This document shows positions 41,931 to 49,196 of a stretch of 64,000 nucleotides of DNA, one piece after another. The notes beneath the pieces were generated by a model. The model was not told the origin of the DNA, did no database searches, and was given only the letters and a program-made list of their open reading frames with translations. Numbering within the stretch: the stretch's first letter is position 1; each line of letters starts with the position of its first letter. A program made the translations under genes and the position numbers. The stretch comes from Corynebacterium sp. CNJ-954. Its GTDB lineage: Bacteria; Actinomycetota; Actinomycetes; Mycobacteriales; Mycobacteriaceae. The DNA is taken from the NCBI RefSeq assembly GCF_001942345.1, contig NZ_MKKI01000011.1:186001-250000 (forward strand), written 5' to 3'.

Positions 41931-42194
41931 CTAGTGCTTCTTGCGCCGGATGGCGATGAGACCGGATAGCGCGAAAGCGAAGATAGCTCCACCGATCGCG
42001 GCGACGACCAGTCCTACGGACAGAGGGAAAGCGAACTCCCAGCCGAGGAAACCGATGTCGACCTGATCAGTGTTTTGCCCGATCAGGATGACCAGGGCGA
42101 TGGCCACGATAACGACGATCGCTGTAGTGACGACAAGTCCGACAGACGAGCGTTGCCGTGTCGTGGCCTGGGTGGTGCTACTTGTGTTCGTCAT
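41931..42194 (-). CDS. LapA-domain small membrane protein
   Basis: 87 residues: Thr/Ser-rich N-terminus, TM1 VGLVVTTAIVVIVAIALVILIGQN, a short NTDQVDIGFLGWEFAFPLS loop and TM2 VVAAIGGAIFAFALSGL ending in IRRKKH. The F-x-W-x-F-x-x-P-L-S loop is typical of LapA/YciS-like (DUF1049) proteins. 36 bp from the GlsB gene. Confidence 0.8.
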   Translation of the reverse strand: MTNTSSTTQATTRQRSSVGLVVTTAIVVIVAIALVILIGQNTDQVDIGFLGWEFAFPLSVGLVVAAIGGAIFAFALSGLIAIRRKKH

Positions 42195-42212
42195 CGAAGC
42201 CCTCCGTGTTGG

Positions 42213-42410
42213 TTAGTTTCCGGTGATCTTGTTGATGCCTTCGGAAATCTTGTCCTTGGCGTTCTCGGCAGCGTCCTTGACGCTGGACTTCGCCTGGTCG
42301 GCCTTGCCCTCACCCTTGAGCTTGTCGTTGTCGGTCACGTCGCCGGCGGCCTCCTTGGCCTTTCCGGTGGCATCTTCGGCAGTGTTCTTGATCTTGTCAT
42401 CGAGACCCAT
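42213..42410 (-). CDS. CsbD-family stress protein
   Basis: 65 residues: MGLDDKIKNTAEDATGKAKEAAGDVTDNDKLKGEGKADQAK with the repeated amphipathic Lys/Ala/Asp pattern of CsbD. CsbD proteins are induced in general stress. 18 bp upstream of the LapA-like gene; the three genes form one unit. The 268-bp stretch to its right (42,411-42,678) contains its promoter region but no gene I can support. Confidence 0.9.
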   Translation of the reverse strand: MGLDDKIKNTAEDATGKAKEAAGDVTDNDKLKGEGKADQAKSSVKDAAENAKDKISEGINKITGN

Positions 42411-42678
42411 GGTGTTGACCTTTCATGTTGGAAGCATGGATACCTAGCTGAGTGTATGTATCGAACATTGCGCAGCGCTGGCGTATCGACAATCTGTGTC
42501 CTAATTGTGATCTTCCCTCGGGATGCTCGGTGTCTCCACTACCTCCCCGGCCCCGATGTGTCTCTCGGTAGAGCAAGTTCATCGGCGACGAGTTAGGTGC
42601 ATGGCTCCTGACGATAGAGCGGTGTGAATCATCTCCGATCTGATTGGGTAGCCACTGTGGTGCTGCTCCATCCAGCGT

Positions 42679-43566
42679 CTACTGGAGAGGGAAGCCGATT
42701 CCTGTTACGTCCTCCGACTTCTCCCAAAGGTGAGCCGCAAGGTCGAGGTTGCTTGCGGCCTTGGATCGCCCGACCAGCGTCGGGTAGCCGCGGAACTCGT
42801 ATAGTCCATCTGGTCCGACGTAGCTAGCAGGGGGGAGCGGTTCGGTTGCTGCAAACAGTGTCGGCAGAGCGCCCATGTCGGCGGGTTGCGCTACTGTCCG
42901 GTTCGCGATCTTCATGAGTAGCTCGGCGGGCCGGCTTTCTGAGTGGCTTTGTAGGTTGGTTGCACTGTAGCCGGGGTGGCTGGAGAGCGATACAATGTCG
43001 GATCCTGTGGCGGTCAGTCGTTGTTGTAGTTCGAGCGAGAACAGTAGATTCGCCAGTTTGGAAGCCCCGTATGCTCCTGTGGGGGAGTATTTCCGGTTCT
43101 CCCACTGCAGGTCCTCGAGGTCTATTGTGCCTCGCCGATGGGCTTGCGAGGACAGTGTCACGACTTTCTCCTGAATCCTGGGAAGAAGCAGGTTGGTGAG
43201 CGCATAGTGACCGAGGTGATTGGTACCGATGTGTCGTTCAAAGCCGTCGGCTGTTTTTCCGTAGGGCACGAACATGATGCCAGCGTTGTTGATGAGCACG
43301 TCGATGTCGTGATCAGTTCGGTCGGCGAAGCGATGTATTGACCCGAGGTCTGCGAGGTCGAGTTCTTCGACGGTTACATCGCCGCCGATCTTTGCGGCTG
43401 CAACTTTACCCTTATCAACGTTGCGGACGGCCATGGTGATGGTCGCTCCGGCTCGAGCTAGTTCGCGGGCGGTTATGAGTCCGAGTCCGCTGTTGGCTCC
43501 GGTGATGATGTAGTGGCGGCCGGTTTGAGGGGTGATGTCTGTAGCGTTCCAGGTATCGCGTGACAT
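42679..43566 (-). CDS. Short-chain dehydrogenase/reductase (retinol dehydrogenase-like)
   Basis: 295 residues, complete. Cofactor motif TGANSGLG, NNAG at 92, catalytic Ser in VVTLSSQAHR, YGASK (Tyr-x3-Lys), and a C-terminal extension. Probably NADP-dependent oxidation/reduction of a small carbonyl; substrate unknown. Its base composition is visibly lower in G+C than phage genes around it. A 20-bp palindrome lies directly upstream. It looks like host-derived cargo. Confidence 0.9.
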   Translation of the reverse strand: MSRDTWNATDITPQTGRHYIITGANSGLGLITARELARAGATITMAVRNVDKGKVAAAKIGGDVTVEELDLADLGSIHRFADRTDHDIDVLINNAGIMFVPYGKTADGFERHIGTNHLGHYALTNLLLPRIQEKVVTLSSQAHRRGTIDLEDLQWENRKYSPTGAYGASKLANLLFSLELQQRLTATGSDIVSLSSHPGYSATNLQSHSESRPAELLMKIANRTVAQPADMGALPTLFAATEPLPPASYVGPDGLYEFRGYPTLVGRSKAASNLDLAAHLWEKSEDVTGIGFPLQ

Positions 43567-43589
43567 GGATCATAGGTTACATGAACATC

Positions 43590-43609
43590 ATATTGCCGGA
43601 TAGCAATAT
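43590..43609. promoter_or_regulatory. Perfect palindrome upstream of the SDR gene
   Basis: ATATTGC-CGGATA-GCAATAT, a 7-bp perfect inverted repeat with 6-bp spacer, 24 bp upstream of the SDR start. It looks like a TetR- or MarR-type operator, but no regulator gene is adjacent, so control may come from a host protein. Confidence 0.5.
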
Positions 43610-43616
43610 TTGTACC

Positions 43617-44009
43617 TCACGCTTCCCCTCCTTCGAGTGCTTCCCGGCAGGCACGCACGTGCTCACCGGTGGCGACCACCACGGCGGGGAGGTGCTTGTC
43701 CGTGCCCCACCGTTGGACTACGTAGAGAAGTTCACCAGCATGTTCGGTCCGCGAATGCTGCCCCGGGTGCTGGGGTGGTCGCTGCACTACCGTCTCCGGG
43801 TCGAGGGCTTCGAGTTCGGCGGGTGTGCGGATGGCCTGCGGGGCGGGGGTGATCCTCAGCTCCCGGGTGATGATGTCGTGGACCCGTCGCATTTCACTCT
43901 CGGTCAGGTCTTCGTCGTAGACCTCCGCGAGGTTGATGAACTCGTACTCGGTGAGGAAGTTTCTACCCTCGTCCTCCGCGATCTTCCGGTACTTTGCTTC
44001 GTTGCTCAT
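43617..44009 (-). CDS. Hypothetical phage protein
   Basis: 130 residues. KYRKIAEDEGRNFLTEYEFINLAEVYDEDLTESEMRRVHDIITRELRI is a helical, acidic domain, followed by RPPQHPGQHSRTEHAGELLYVVQRW and a short beta end. Overlaps the upstream gene stop by 4 bp. Function not recognised. Confidence 0.6.
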   Translation of the reverse strand: MSNEAKYRKIAEDEGRNFLTEYEFINLAEVYDEDLTESEMRRVHDIITRELRITPAPQAIRTPAELEALDPETVVQRPPQHPGQHSRTEHAGELLYVVQRWGTDKHLPAVVVATGEHVRACREALEGGEA

Positions 44010-44335
44010 TCCTGGTTCCTTTCGATCTGTACGGCGCGGAGGATGGCGAGTGCGGCTTGTTCAGCCCGGTCTAGGTTGATGAACATGGCGATGCACTCGA
44101 CGTCGTAGGGGTCGCCTACGTAGATGTGATTCGGTCCGTGGGGGTTAGTGGCGGTCCACACGCGGGTATAGGGGCCGACCTGCCAGTACGGATCTCCACT
44201 CGCATCGGTGAGGGGTTCCGGCAGGTCGGGCATGAGGTGCCCGCCAGCGTCCAGGGCGCGGGACATGTCCATCGGGCTGGCGTTGGCGTCGGTGAGGTTG
44301 ATCGTCTGCGCGGCCCCTTCGATGCGGGTTTTCAT
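44006..44335 (-). CDS. Hypothetical phage protein
   Basis: 109 residues; GGAGGA before the ATG. Core GDPYWQVGPYTRVWTATNPHGPNHIYVGDPYDVECIAMFINLDRAEQAALAIL; the last helix is typical of small phage accessory proteins. Diverges from the plus-strand gene at 44,364 by 28 bp. Confidence 0.6.
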   Translation of the reverse strand: MKTRIEGAAQTINLTDANASPMDMSRALDAGGHLMPDLPEPLTDASGDPYWQVGPYTRVWTATNPHGPNHIYVGDPYDVECIAMFINLDRAEQAALAILRAVQIERNQE

Positions 44336-44363
44336 GTCTGCGTCCTCCTATACCGTTTCGAAC

Positions 44364-44651
44364 ATGTCTTCGAACTACCATCCTGATGATCCCCACCGGC
44401 CCGTCGCCTACGAACTGTGCCCCACCCACTGCCCCAATGGGCACCCATGGAACAAAGCGAAGGCGAACCTGCTGGGGTGGTGCACCTCTGATCACGGGGC
44501 ACGACGCCCACCACACCGGTCATGGCGATGCCAGACCGAGGGGTGCGACGGGGAAATCTGTCACGACGGGGTGACGACCAAGTTTCGGGTAATGCGGGCG
44601 TGCGACGTGTCATGGGAGCACCTCACGAGCGCCGCACTGAATCGACCATAG
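44364..44651 (+). CDS. Cys/His-rich 95-residue protein on the plus strand
   Basis: One of few plus-strand genes in the accessory region. Start ATG 44,364 with TCCTCC-complement absent and only a weak upstream site. Possible zinc motifs: CPTHCPNGHPW, WCTSDHG, CQTEGCDGEICHDG. Such compact CxxxC...H proteins in phages are often HNH-like or host-takeover factors. The 3' end overlaps the convergent gene by 29 bp. Function unknown. Confidence 0.5.
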   Translation: MSSNYHPDDPHRPVAYELCPTHCPNGHPWNKAKANLLGWCTSDHGARRPPHRSWRCQTEGCDGEICHDGVTTKFRVMRACDVSWEHLTSAALNRP

Positions 44652-45441
44652 GTTCGTGGATCACGGTCACCGGGCCGTAGGTATTGATGACAGCGGCGGC
44701 GTTCAGCTCCGGGACTTCCTGGTAGGAGCGCCAGAATGGCCGGGTCATTTTGTATATCGGAAAGCCGTCCTCATCGAGCACCACGCTTCCCTCGGGCAGC
44801 TTGTCGAGGTCCTCGGGCCGGTCGATCACCCGGCGCGTGTCCGGCACCAGTCGGGCGATGAGGGTGACGTCGCCGTCCGACCATGCCGTGCCGGAGAAGG
44901 CGTCTATCCACACCAGTTCATCTGAATAATGGCAGCTCCGTACCGCCACCGTGCGTCTGCCACGAATCTCCACCTGCCAGACGTCACCGTCTGGCACGTC
45001 GGCGGGGTCGGGCAGGTCAGAGGCAACTGTTCGGGATTCCTTAACGGTTCGCTCCCTGGTCAGCCTCTCCACCTCGGCCTCCAGCTTCTCCTGCTTCCGT
45101 TCCGAACTGATCATCTCGTTCAGATACTCACCGCGCTCACCGAGGAGTGTCTGTATCCTGCGGTACGCCTCGTCACGATCGGCGTATGCCTCGTTAAGTG
45201 CTTTCTCGACGGCTTCCACACGATCAGCGAGGGAGCGCACCTCGATGCTGACTCGCGTGCAGACAGTGGGATCGTTCGCCGCTTCCCGCAGTTCGTCGGC
45301 GAGGGTCGCAGGCGGGGCGGGTACGGTAGCGAGAATCACACAGGCGGCGTGGCGGTACCCAAGGTGTCGGTCTTCCACTTCTGCTTCCGCGATGGTGTCC
45401 ATTGCCCACTGTCGTGCCTTGCGCAGGTCCGCGTCGGTCAT
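44623..45441 (-). CDS. Hypothetical phage protein with coiled coil
   Basis: 272 residues from ATG 45,441 (GGAGA before it). Helical N-terminus (DLRKARQWAMDTIAEAEVEDRHLGYRHAACVIL), coiled coil about 90-150 (SSERKQEKLEAEVERLTRER) and a beta domain. The TLADELREAANDPTVCTRVSIEVRSLADRVEAVEKAL segment is common in actinophage early proteins of unknown role. Confidence 0.65.
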   Translation of the reverse strand: MTDADLRKARQWAMDTIAEAEVEDRHLGYRHAACVILATVPAPPATLADELREAANDPTVCTRVSIEVRSLADRVEAVEKALNEAYADRDEAYRRIQTLLGERGEYLNEMISSERKQEKLEAEVERLTRERTVKESRTVASDLPDPADVPDGDVWQVEIRGRRTVAVRSCHYSDELVWIDAFSGTAWSDGDVTLIARLVPDTRRVIDRPEDLDKLPEGSVVLDEDGFPIYKMTRPFWRSYQEVPELNAAAVINTYGPVTVIHEPMVDSVRRS

Positions 45442-45463
45442 ACGGTCTCCTAGAATGAGTGAA

Positions 45464-45483
45464 GCCCCCGGCTTTGCGGGGGC
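45464..45483 (-). terminator. Hairpin terminator downstream of the cargo pair
   Basis: GCCCCCG-GCTTTG-CGGGGGC perfect stem, in the 5' region of the gene starting at 45,441. On the minus strand it is followed by TTCACTC. Confidence 0.65.
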
Positions 45484-45511
45484 GGGGTCGTATCGGGATT
45501 CTGAATAGGCC

Positions 45512-45551
45512 AAAGGCCCCCTAGCCGCAAACATGAACGGTGGGGGCCTTT
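45512..45551 (-). terminator. Second terminator downstream of the cargo pair
   Basis: AAAGGCCCCC / GGGGGCCTTT stem with inner pairs, 125-165 bp after the stop of the 87-residue membrane gene. Ends the cargo transcript. The gap from 45,552 to 45,675 contains an open frame in another phase but nothing convincing. Confidence 0.7.
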
Positions 45552-45675
45552 GGGGGCCTGCATGTGATTCTAGCTCTCGCGGTCGATCTTGTCGCCGTCT
45601 CGAATGTTCTCGCCGGATACTACCATGAGACGGCAGTGCCATTTCTGCTCATGCGATCGTTTGTGCGCCTCGTCT

Positions 45676-45939
45676 TCAGTGCAGATTTCCCCTACGCCAA
45701 GCGACAAGAGCAATACCCCAGGCAATAGCGCTAAAAACCAAGAAGGTAGGGAACCATTGCGTGAAGAGAAACTCTCCACCGTGGTCGATGGCTTCGCCCC
45801 AAGTTCCATTGGTACGCACTTTTTCAAGAAGAGCAGGGATGATTGATGACCCCAGAAATGTTCCCGCCACAACACTTAGCCAAACTTTCAGCCAAGACAT
45901 TGCAGAGTTCCTGTCGAATTCCTTCTTCTCTCTAGCCAT
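45676..45939 (-). CDS. Small two-TM membrane protein, candidate immunity protein
   Basis: 87 residues. Strong RBS AAGGAG 7 nt before ATG. Charged N-terminus (MAREKKEFDRNSAMSWLK), TM1 VWLSVVAGTFLGSSIIPALL, a loop, TM2 FLVFSAIAWGIALVAW. It follows the secreted Cys-containing protein by 33 bp. Small membrane proteins next to secreted peptides are often self-protection factors (inference). A second frame stays open to 45,570 past its stop, so a frameshifted longer C-terminus is possible. Confidence 0.65.
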   Translation of the reverse strand: MAREKKEFDRNSAMSWLKVWLSVVAGTFLGSSIIPALLEKVRTNGTWGEAIDHGGEFLFTQWFPTFLVFSAIAWGIALVAWRRGNLH

Positions 45940-45972
45940 GATACGGCTCCTTTTTGACTGATCGTGGCGAAA

Positions 45973-46575
45973 TCACTTGCAAGCTCGACCGTCGATATTC
46001 ATCGCATCTTCAGCGCCTGCCCAAGCGAGACCGCATGCGGCCCCGCCCACGATCGTAGCGACGCCTGCGGCAGTACACGTCAACGTTCCCGCACCACGCC
46101 AGATCCATTTTGCCGCGGTGCCACGACCGCAACCCTTCATGCGTGAGACGGGGACCTGCGCGGATTCCAGCGACGTTGACAGGTACCCGTCAGCGTAATC
46201 GAATTGGGCGGAGATCTCTTTACCGTCGACGACCACAGTCGGAGCGAGGAATGAACCCAACTCACGGCCTTCAGAGTCGCGAATGACAACACTGTCCTTC
46301 GCGGGAGAAACTTCAACGGAATCTTCGGGAAGCAGGTTTAGCCGGTTGCGTAGCTCGTACCTGCCATGGTCATCCGCATTGGCAATTTCGACAGTCCTGA
46401 CGAATCCATCGTGCCCAGTCGACAAGATCTTCTCTTGATCGTCAACGTTTGTCGAATTTGCTGCGCTGCCAGGTCCGCGATGCCCCTCACTGGAGGACGC
46501 CATCGCAGGAGATGCGAGAGAGAGTGACAGAACTACTGCCATGCCAAGAGCAGTTAGTCGATGAGCCTTGATCAT
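45973..46575 (-). CDS. Secreted protein with hydrophobic Cys-containing C-terminus (halocin C8-like layout)
   Basis: 200 residues. Signal peptide about 1-27 ending ASPAMA-SS. A middle domain (VRTVEIANADDHGRYELRNR...VVVDGKEISAQFDYADG) precedes a C-terminal segment of about 55 residues: GCGRGTAAKWIW..., LTCTAAGVATIVGGAACGLAW and GRACK, with four Cys and long Gly/Ala hydrophobic runs. This propeptide-plus-hydrophobic Cys core is the layout of halocin C8-like bacteriocins. Lower G+C than phage genes. I cannot confirm activity. Confidence 0.7.
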   Translation of the reverse strand: MIKAHRLTALGMAVVLSLSLASPAMASSSEGHRGPGSAANSTNVDDQEKILSTGHDGFVRTVEIANADDHGRYELRNRLNLLPEDSVEVSPAKDSVVIRDSEGRELGSFLAPTVVVDGKEISAQFDYADGYLSTSLESAQVPVSRMKGCGRGTAAKWIWRGAGTLTCTAAGVATIVGGAACGLAWAGAEDAMNIDGRACK

Positions 46576-46630
46576 GATTTTTCCTAAAAGGGGTGAGGGG
46601 TGACACGATGCTGTTTTCGCGATCTGATGG

Positions 46631-47143
46631 TTAAGTTATCAACTCTCGCATGTCGCCGCTAGGGTTCCCTATTCTTACCAATCGGAGACTACCCCCATAT
46701 AGAATATTAAAGAAGCTTATATACGATAGTTGCGGATGGGTTTTCGATCTATTCCCTTCCCCCTTTCCGAGAGGGAGGGGGGGTGACACCTTGCCGTAAT
46801 CGGCGTTGCTGAGATTGGACGAATAGCAGATGATGAGCTGGACGCCGCCGCGGGGCGTCCGGCGGCACGGGCCGGTACGTCGGGTGGTGGGCGTGTCGGT
46901 CGCGTCCGGGGCGTCGTCCACGCGCGGCACGTCGAGGTCGGCGGTGGTGTCGCGGGCGTCTTCCAGAACGCCGACTCGTGCGGTCAGCTCGACGTGACGC
47001 CGGTTCAGCGACCGTCGTAGGTCGGACTCGGTTTCAAGGTCGTCGTCCCATGCGGCCACGTCCTGCCGGAGTCGCCACACTGCGACCGTGAGCCCCACGA
47101 CGGCCCACACCACGGCAATGAGGACGATGGTGGTTGGGGTCAC
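46631..47143 (-). CDS. Small membrane protein with coiled coil; odd C-terminal half
   Basis: 170 residues. TM segment TTIVLIAVVWAVVGLTVAVWRL, helical Arg/Glu segment (SLNRRHVELTARVGVLEDARDT) and then a long low-similarity tail that runs into an A/T-rich promoter-like stretch (46,640-46,740). The tail may be run-on translation after lost sequence from cargo insertion. GTG start overlaps the upstream stop by 4 bp. Confidence 0.5.
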   Translation of the reverse strand: MTPTTIVLIAVVWAVVGLTVAVWRLRQDVAAWDDDLETESDLRRSLNRRHVELTARVGVLEDARDTTADLDVPRVDDAPDATDTPTTRRTGPCRRTPRGGVQLIICYSSNLSNADYGKVSPPLPLGKGEGNRSKTHPQLSYISFFNILYGGSLRLVRIGNPSGDMRELIT

Positions 47144-47337
47144 TGGTCCACCCCCAGCATGGTCAGCAGTGGGGCCTTCGGGACCACGTACCGGCGTCCC
47201 GCCTTGATGACGGGGAAGCCGATGTTCTCACCGCGGCTCACTGCTCGGCGGATCGTGTCGGGTGCGATGCCGACGAGTTCTGCGGCGTCATCGACGCTCA
47301 TGGTCAGGGGGTCGCGGCGTTGGTAGTGCCAGGTCAT
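47140..47337 (-). CDS. Excisionase-like helix-turn-helix protein
   Basis: 65 residues: MSVDDAAELVGIAPDTIRRAVSRGENIGFPVIKAGRRYVVPKAPL is a MerR/Xis-type winged HTH (DNA-binding domain of the helix_turn_helix 17 kind). RBS GAGAGGA. Far from int, so it may regulate gene expression instead of excision. Confidence 0.75.
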   Translation of the reverse strand: MTWHYQRRDPLTMSVDDAAELVGIAPDTIRRAVSRGENIGFPVIKAGRRYVVPKAPLLTMLGVDQ

Positions 47338-47352
47338 GGTGTCCTCTCGGGG

Positions 47353-47451
47353 TTAGTGGTTGCGGGGTATGTGCCAGCCGACGAGCCAGCGGGCGGCGCG
47401 GACACGCCACGGCAGGCGGCGGATCGGTCGGGTGTGCGGGGTGCGGGTCAT
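47353..47451 (-). CDS. Very small basic ORF
   Basis: 32 residues (Arg/Trp-rich, MTRTPHTRPIRRLPWRVRAA...). The ATG overlaps the previous stop in the ATGA form used across this operon, which supports it as a gene. Function unknown. Confidence 0.45.
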   Translation of the reverse strand: MTRTPHTRPIRRLPWRVRAARWLVGWHIPRNH

Positions 47452-47744
47452 ATCGGGATCTCCATCCGACCGGTCAGGGACCATCCGTCGGGCGGCGGGG
47501 ATGTTTCGCTGCGCTTGCGCTTGACCGGGCCATTGATGCTGAAGTACCGGCGACTGCTGTAGCCGGTGTCCTCCCACGTTCCATCGGTGGGGTCTGCCCA
47601 CACTCCCCGGATCGGGCCTCGGCCGGGCGAGAAGGACGTGTCCACGACGGCGACGGTGCGGAGGCCAGCGTCAAGGTCAGCGCTGATAGCGTCCCCTCGG
47701 CGGATATCCTCCGGTCGAATCTGTTCCCAGGTCTGGCGACTCAT
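47448..47744 (-). CDS. Hypothetical phage protein
   Basis: 98 residues from ATG 47,744. IRPEDIRRGDAISADLDAGLRTVAVVDTSFSPGRGPIRGVWADP reads as a small beta-barrel. Overlaps both neighbours by 4 bp, so it is translated in one polycistron. Confidence 0.6.
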   Translation of the reverse strand: MSRQTWEQIRPEDIRRGDAISADLDAGLRTVAVVDTSFSPGRGPIRGVWADPTDGTWEDTGYSSRRYFSINGPVKRKRSETSPPPDGWSLTGRMEIPI

Positions 47745-47944
47745 TCGGCTTCCTCCCATTCCCCGTCGTCATCGAGCCGCAGCCCGTAGAACTCCGCGGC
47801 CTGGTCCCAGTCGGCGCCGTGCTCTTCGGCCCAGGCGCGGCACGCGGGGCAGTGCGGGTGTGGCATGCGCACTTCGCCCTCCCGGTACGGGTCGCGGGGA
47901 TCAGGCCGGCCAGACGGGACAACATCACACACGGTGTGTCTCAT
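47741..47944 (-). CDS. Hypothetical small phage protein
   Basis: 67 residues. HPHCPACRAWAEEHGADWDQAAEFYGL has a CxxC pair that might bind zinc. ATG at 47,944 overlaps the upstream stop. Unknown role. Confidence 0.55.
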   Translation of the reverse strand: MRHTVCDVVPSGRPDPRDPYREGEVRMPHPHCPACRAWAEEHGADWDQAAEFYGLRLDDDGEWEEAE

Positions 47945-48177
47945 CGCTGGCCCCCTGTCAGGTGCTGCTGCGCGTCGGTGAGCATCGCGGCGAGGGAGCC
48001 AAATTCCGAGGTAAGCACCATGACCTCCGCTCCGCTGGTGTGGTCGACGAGGAAGCCCACGCCACCCCGGGCACGGAGCGTGACTGTCGGGTATCCGTTC
48101 GGCTCGATGAGGTGCCATTCGGTGCAGGTCTCCCCGTCGCGGGTGATGGTGCGGGGTCCGTCGAATGCGGGAGTCAT
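47941..48177 (-). CDS. Hypothetical small phage protein
   Basis: 78 residues, beta-rich (TRDGETCTEWHLIEPNGYPTVTLRARGGVGFLVDHTSGAEVMVL). Overlaps rusA by 4 bp. Function unknown. Confidence 0.6.
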   Translation of the reverse strand: MTPAFDGPRTITRDGETCTEWHLIEPNGYPTVTLRARGGVGFLVDHTSGAEVMVLTSEFGSLAAMLTDAQQHLTGGQR

Positions 48178-48545
48178 GGTGTGTCTCCGATCGTGATGGT
48201 GAGCCAGAGGGCCGGGCCCTCCGGTGATGGTGGGTGGATCTTCGGCATGTGCTCGTCGACGTAGCGGTCGTCATCGTCAGGGACGACACCGGCATCGACT
48301 AGACCGTCGAGTAGTGGCTTCTGGGTGCCGAGCAGGTTGCTCCGGTCGCGGATCCGCCTGTCGCGGGGTCGGTAGTGCAGCTGCACGGTGATGTAGTCCT
48401 GCGCCCCGATGCCCATCGACCGGGCGCGGGTGGCTGCCTCGTGGCGGATGGCGGCGACCGTCTTCGCTTTCGCGGCCCAGTGCATCCGACTGTTCAGTGT
48501 CAGTGGCGGCTTGTCGTACGACAGCGGCATCGTCCAGGTGGTCAT
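48174..48545 (-). CDS. rusA: RusA-like Holliday junction resolvase
   Basis: 123 residues from ATG 48,545. LSYDKPPLTLNSRMHWAAKAKTVAAIRHEAATRARSMG and RDRRIRDRSNLLGTQKPLLDGLVDAGVVPDDDDRYV follow the RusA fold, with the Asp cluster that binds metal. It resolves recombination intermediates, working with RecT-mediated recombination upstream in the operon. Confidence 0.85.
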   Translation of the reverse strand: MTTWTMPLSYDKPPLTLNSRMHWAAKAKTVAAIRHEAATRARSMGIGAQDYITVQLHYRPRDRRIRDRSNLLGTQKPLLDGLVDAGVVPDDDDRYVDEHMPKIHPPSPEGPALWLTITIGDTP

Positions 48546-49093
48546 GCGGCACTCCTCTCTGTCCGTCGTTTTGCCGCGGTGCGGTGTGCAGCGACCTTCC
48601 ACACCCGGCGCGACTCCGCGGGATCGTCCGACTCCGACATGGCTTTGAGTGCGGCGCGTTCCATGCGTCGCCATGCGAGATCCGCGTTCGCGACGATCGG
48701 TACACCGCCACGGACGATGCCGATGTCAGCGCCGGCGAGGGCATCGCGGGCGCACTGTGCGACGACGGGGCAGTCGGCGCAGATGCGGCCCTGTTCCCAC
48801 ATGGCGGTGATGCGGGCCTCCGGGAGTGCGCTGGAGGAGATGTTCGCGACGATGTCGAAGTCTGCGGGGTCCGAGTGTCGGCAGGCTGCTTTCTGGATCC
48901 ACTCGGCCCGGCCGGGTGGCAGTGTGCGGATGTCCGGCTGGGGTTCGCGTCGGGGTGGCCGGATGGTTTTGCCTTCTGCGCGTCGTCGTCGTTCGCGTTC
49001 TTTGTCGCAGGCGGAGCATCGGGGGTTGCCGCTGGGTGGGGTGTAGCGGGTGCCGATGTGTCCGTGGATGCAGTTGGATGGATCGCGGGTCAT
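48542..49093 (-). CDS. WhiB-family iron-sulfur regulator with N-terminal Cys extension
   Basis: 183 residues from ATG 49,093. The WhiB domain has the four Fe-S cysteines (KAACRHSDP, ICADCPVVAQC) and the G-turn IVRGGVP, then a basic C-terminal DNA-binding region (ADLAWRRMERAALK, RTAAKRRTERSAA). The N-terminal 75 residues add CIHGHIG and CSACDKERERRRR. Phage WhiB proteins can antagonise host WhiB regulators. It overlaps rusA. Confidence 0.9.
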   Translation of the reverse strand: MTRDPSNCIHGHIGTRYTPPSGNPRCSACDKERERRRRAEGKTIRPPRREPQPDIRTLPPGRAEWIQKAACRHSDPADFDIVANISSSALPEARITAMWEQGRICADCPVVAQCARDALAGADIGIVRGGVPIVANADLAWRRMERAALKAMSESDDPAESRRVWKVAAHRTAAKRRTERSAA

Positions 49094-49196
49094 GGTGTGT
49101 GGTCCTTGCTGTAGGTATGCGAAACCCCGCCAGCTGGCCCTGTGGGCGGCGAAGCGTGGTTGGGTGAGACTGGTAGGGGTTCGGGGTATTCGATGC

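Noticed and set aside
45570..45875. Alternative 101-residue frame overlapping the small membrane protein
   Set aside because: Lacks an RBS; the 87-residue frame has a strong RBS and better membrane topology. A frameshifted longer C-terminus remains possible.
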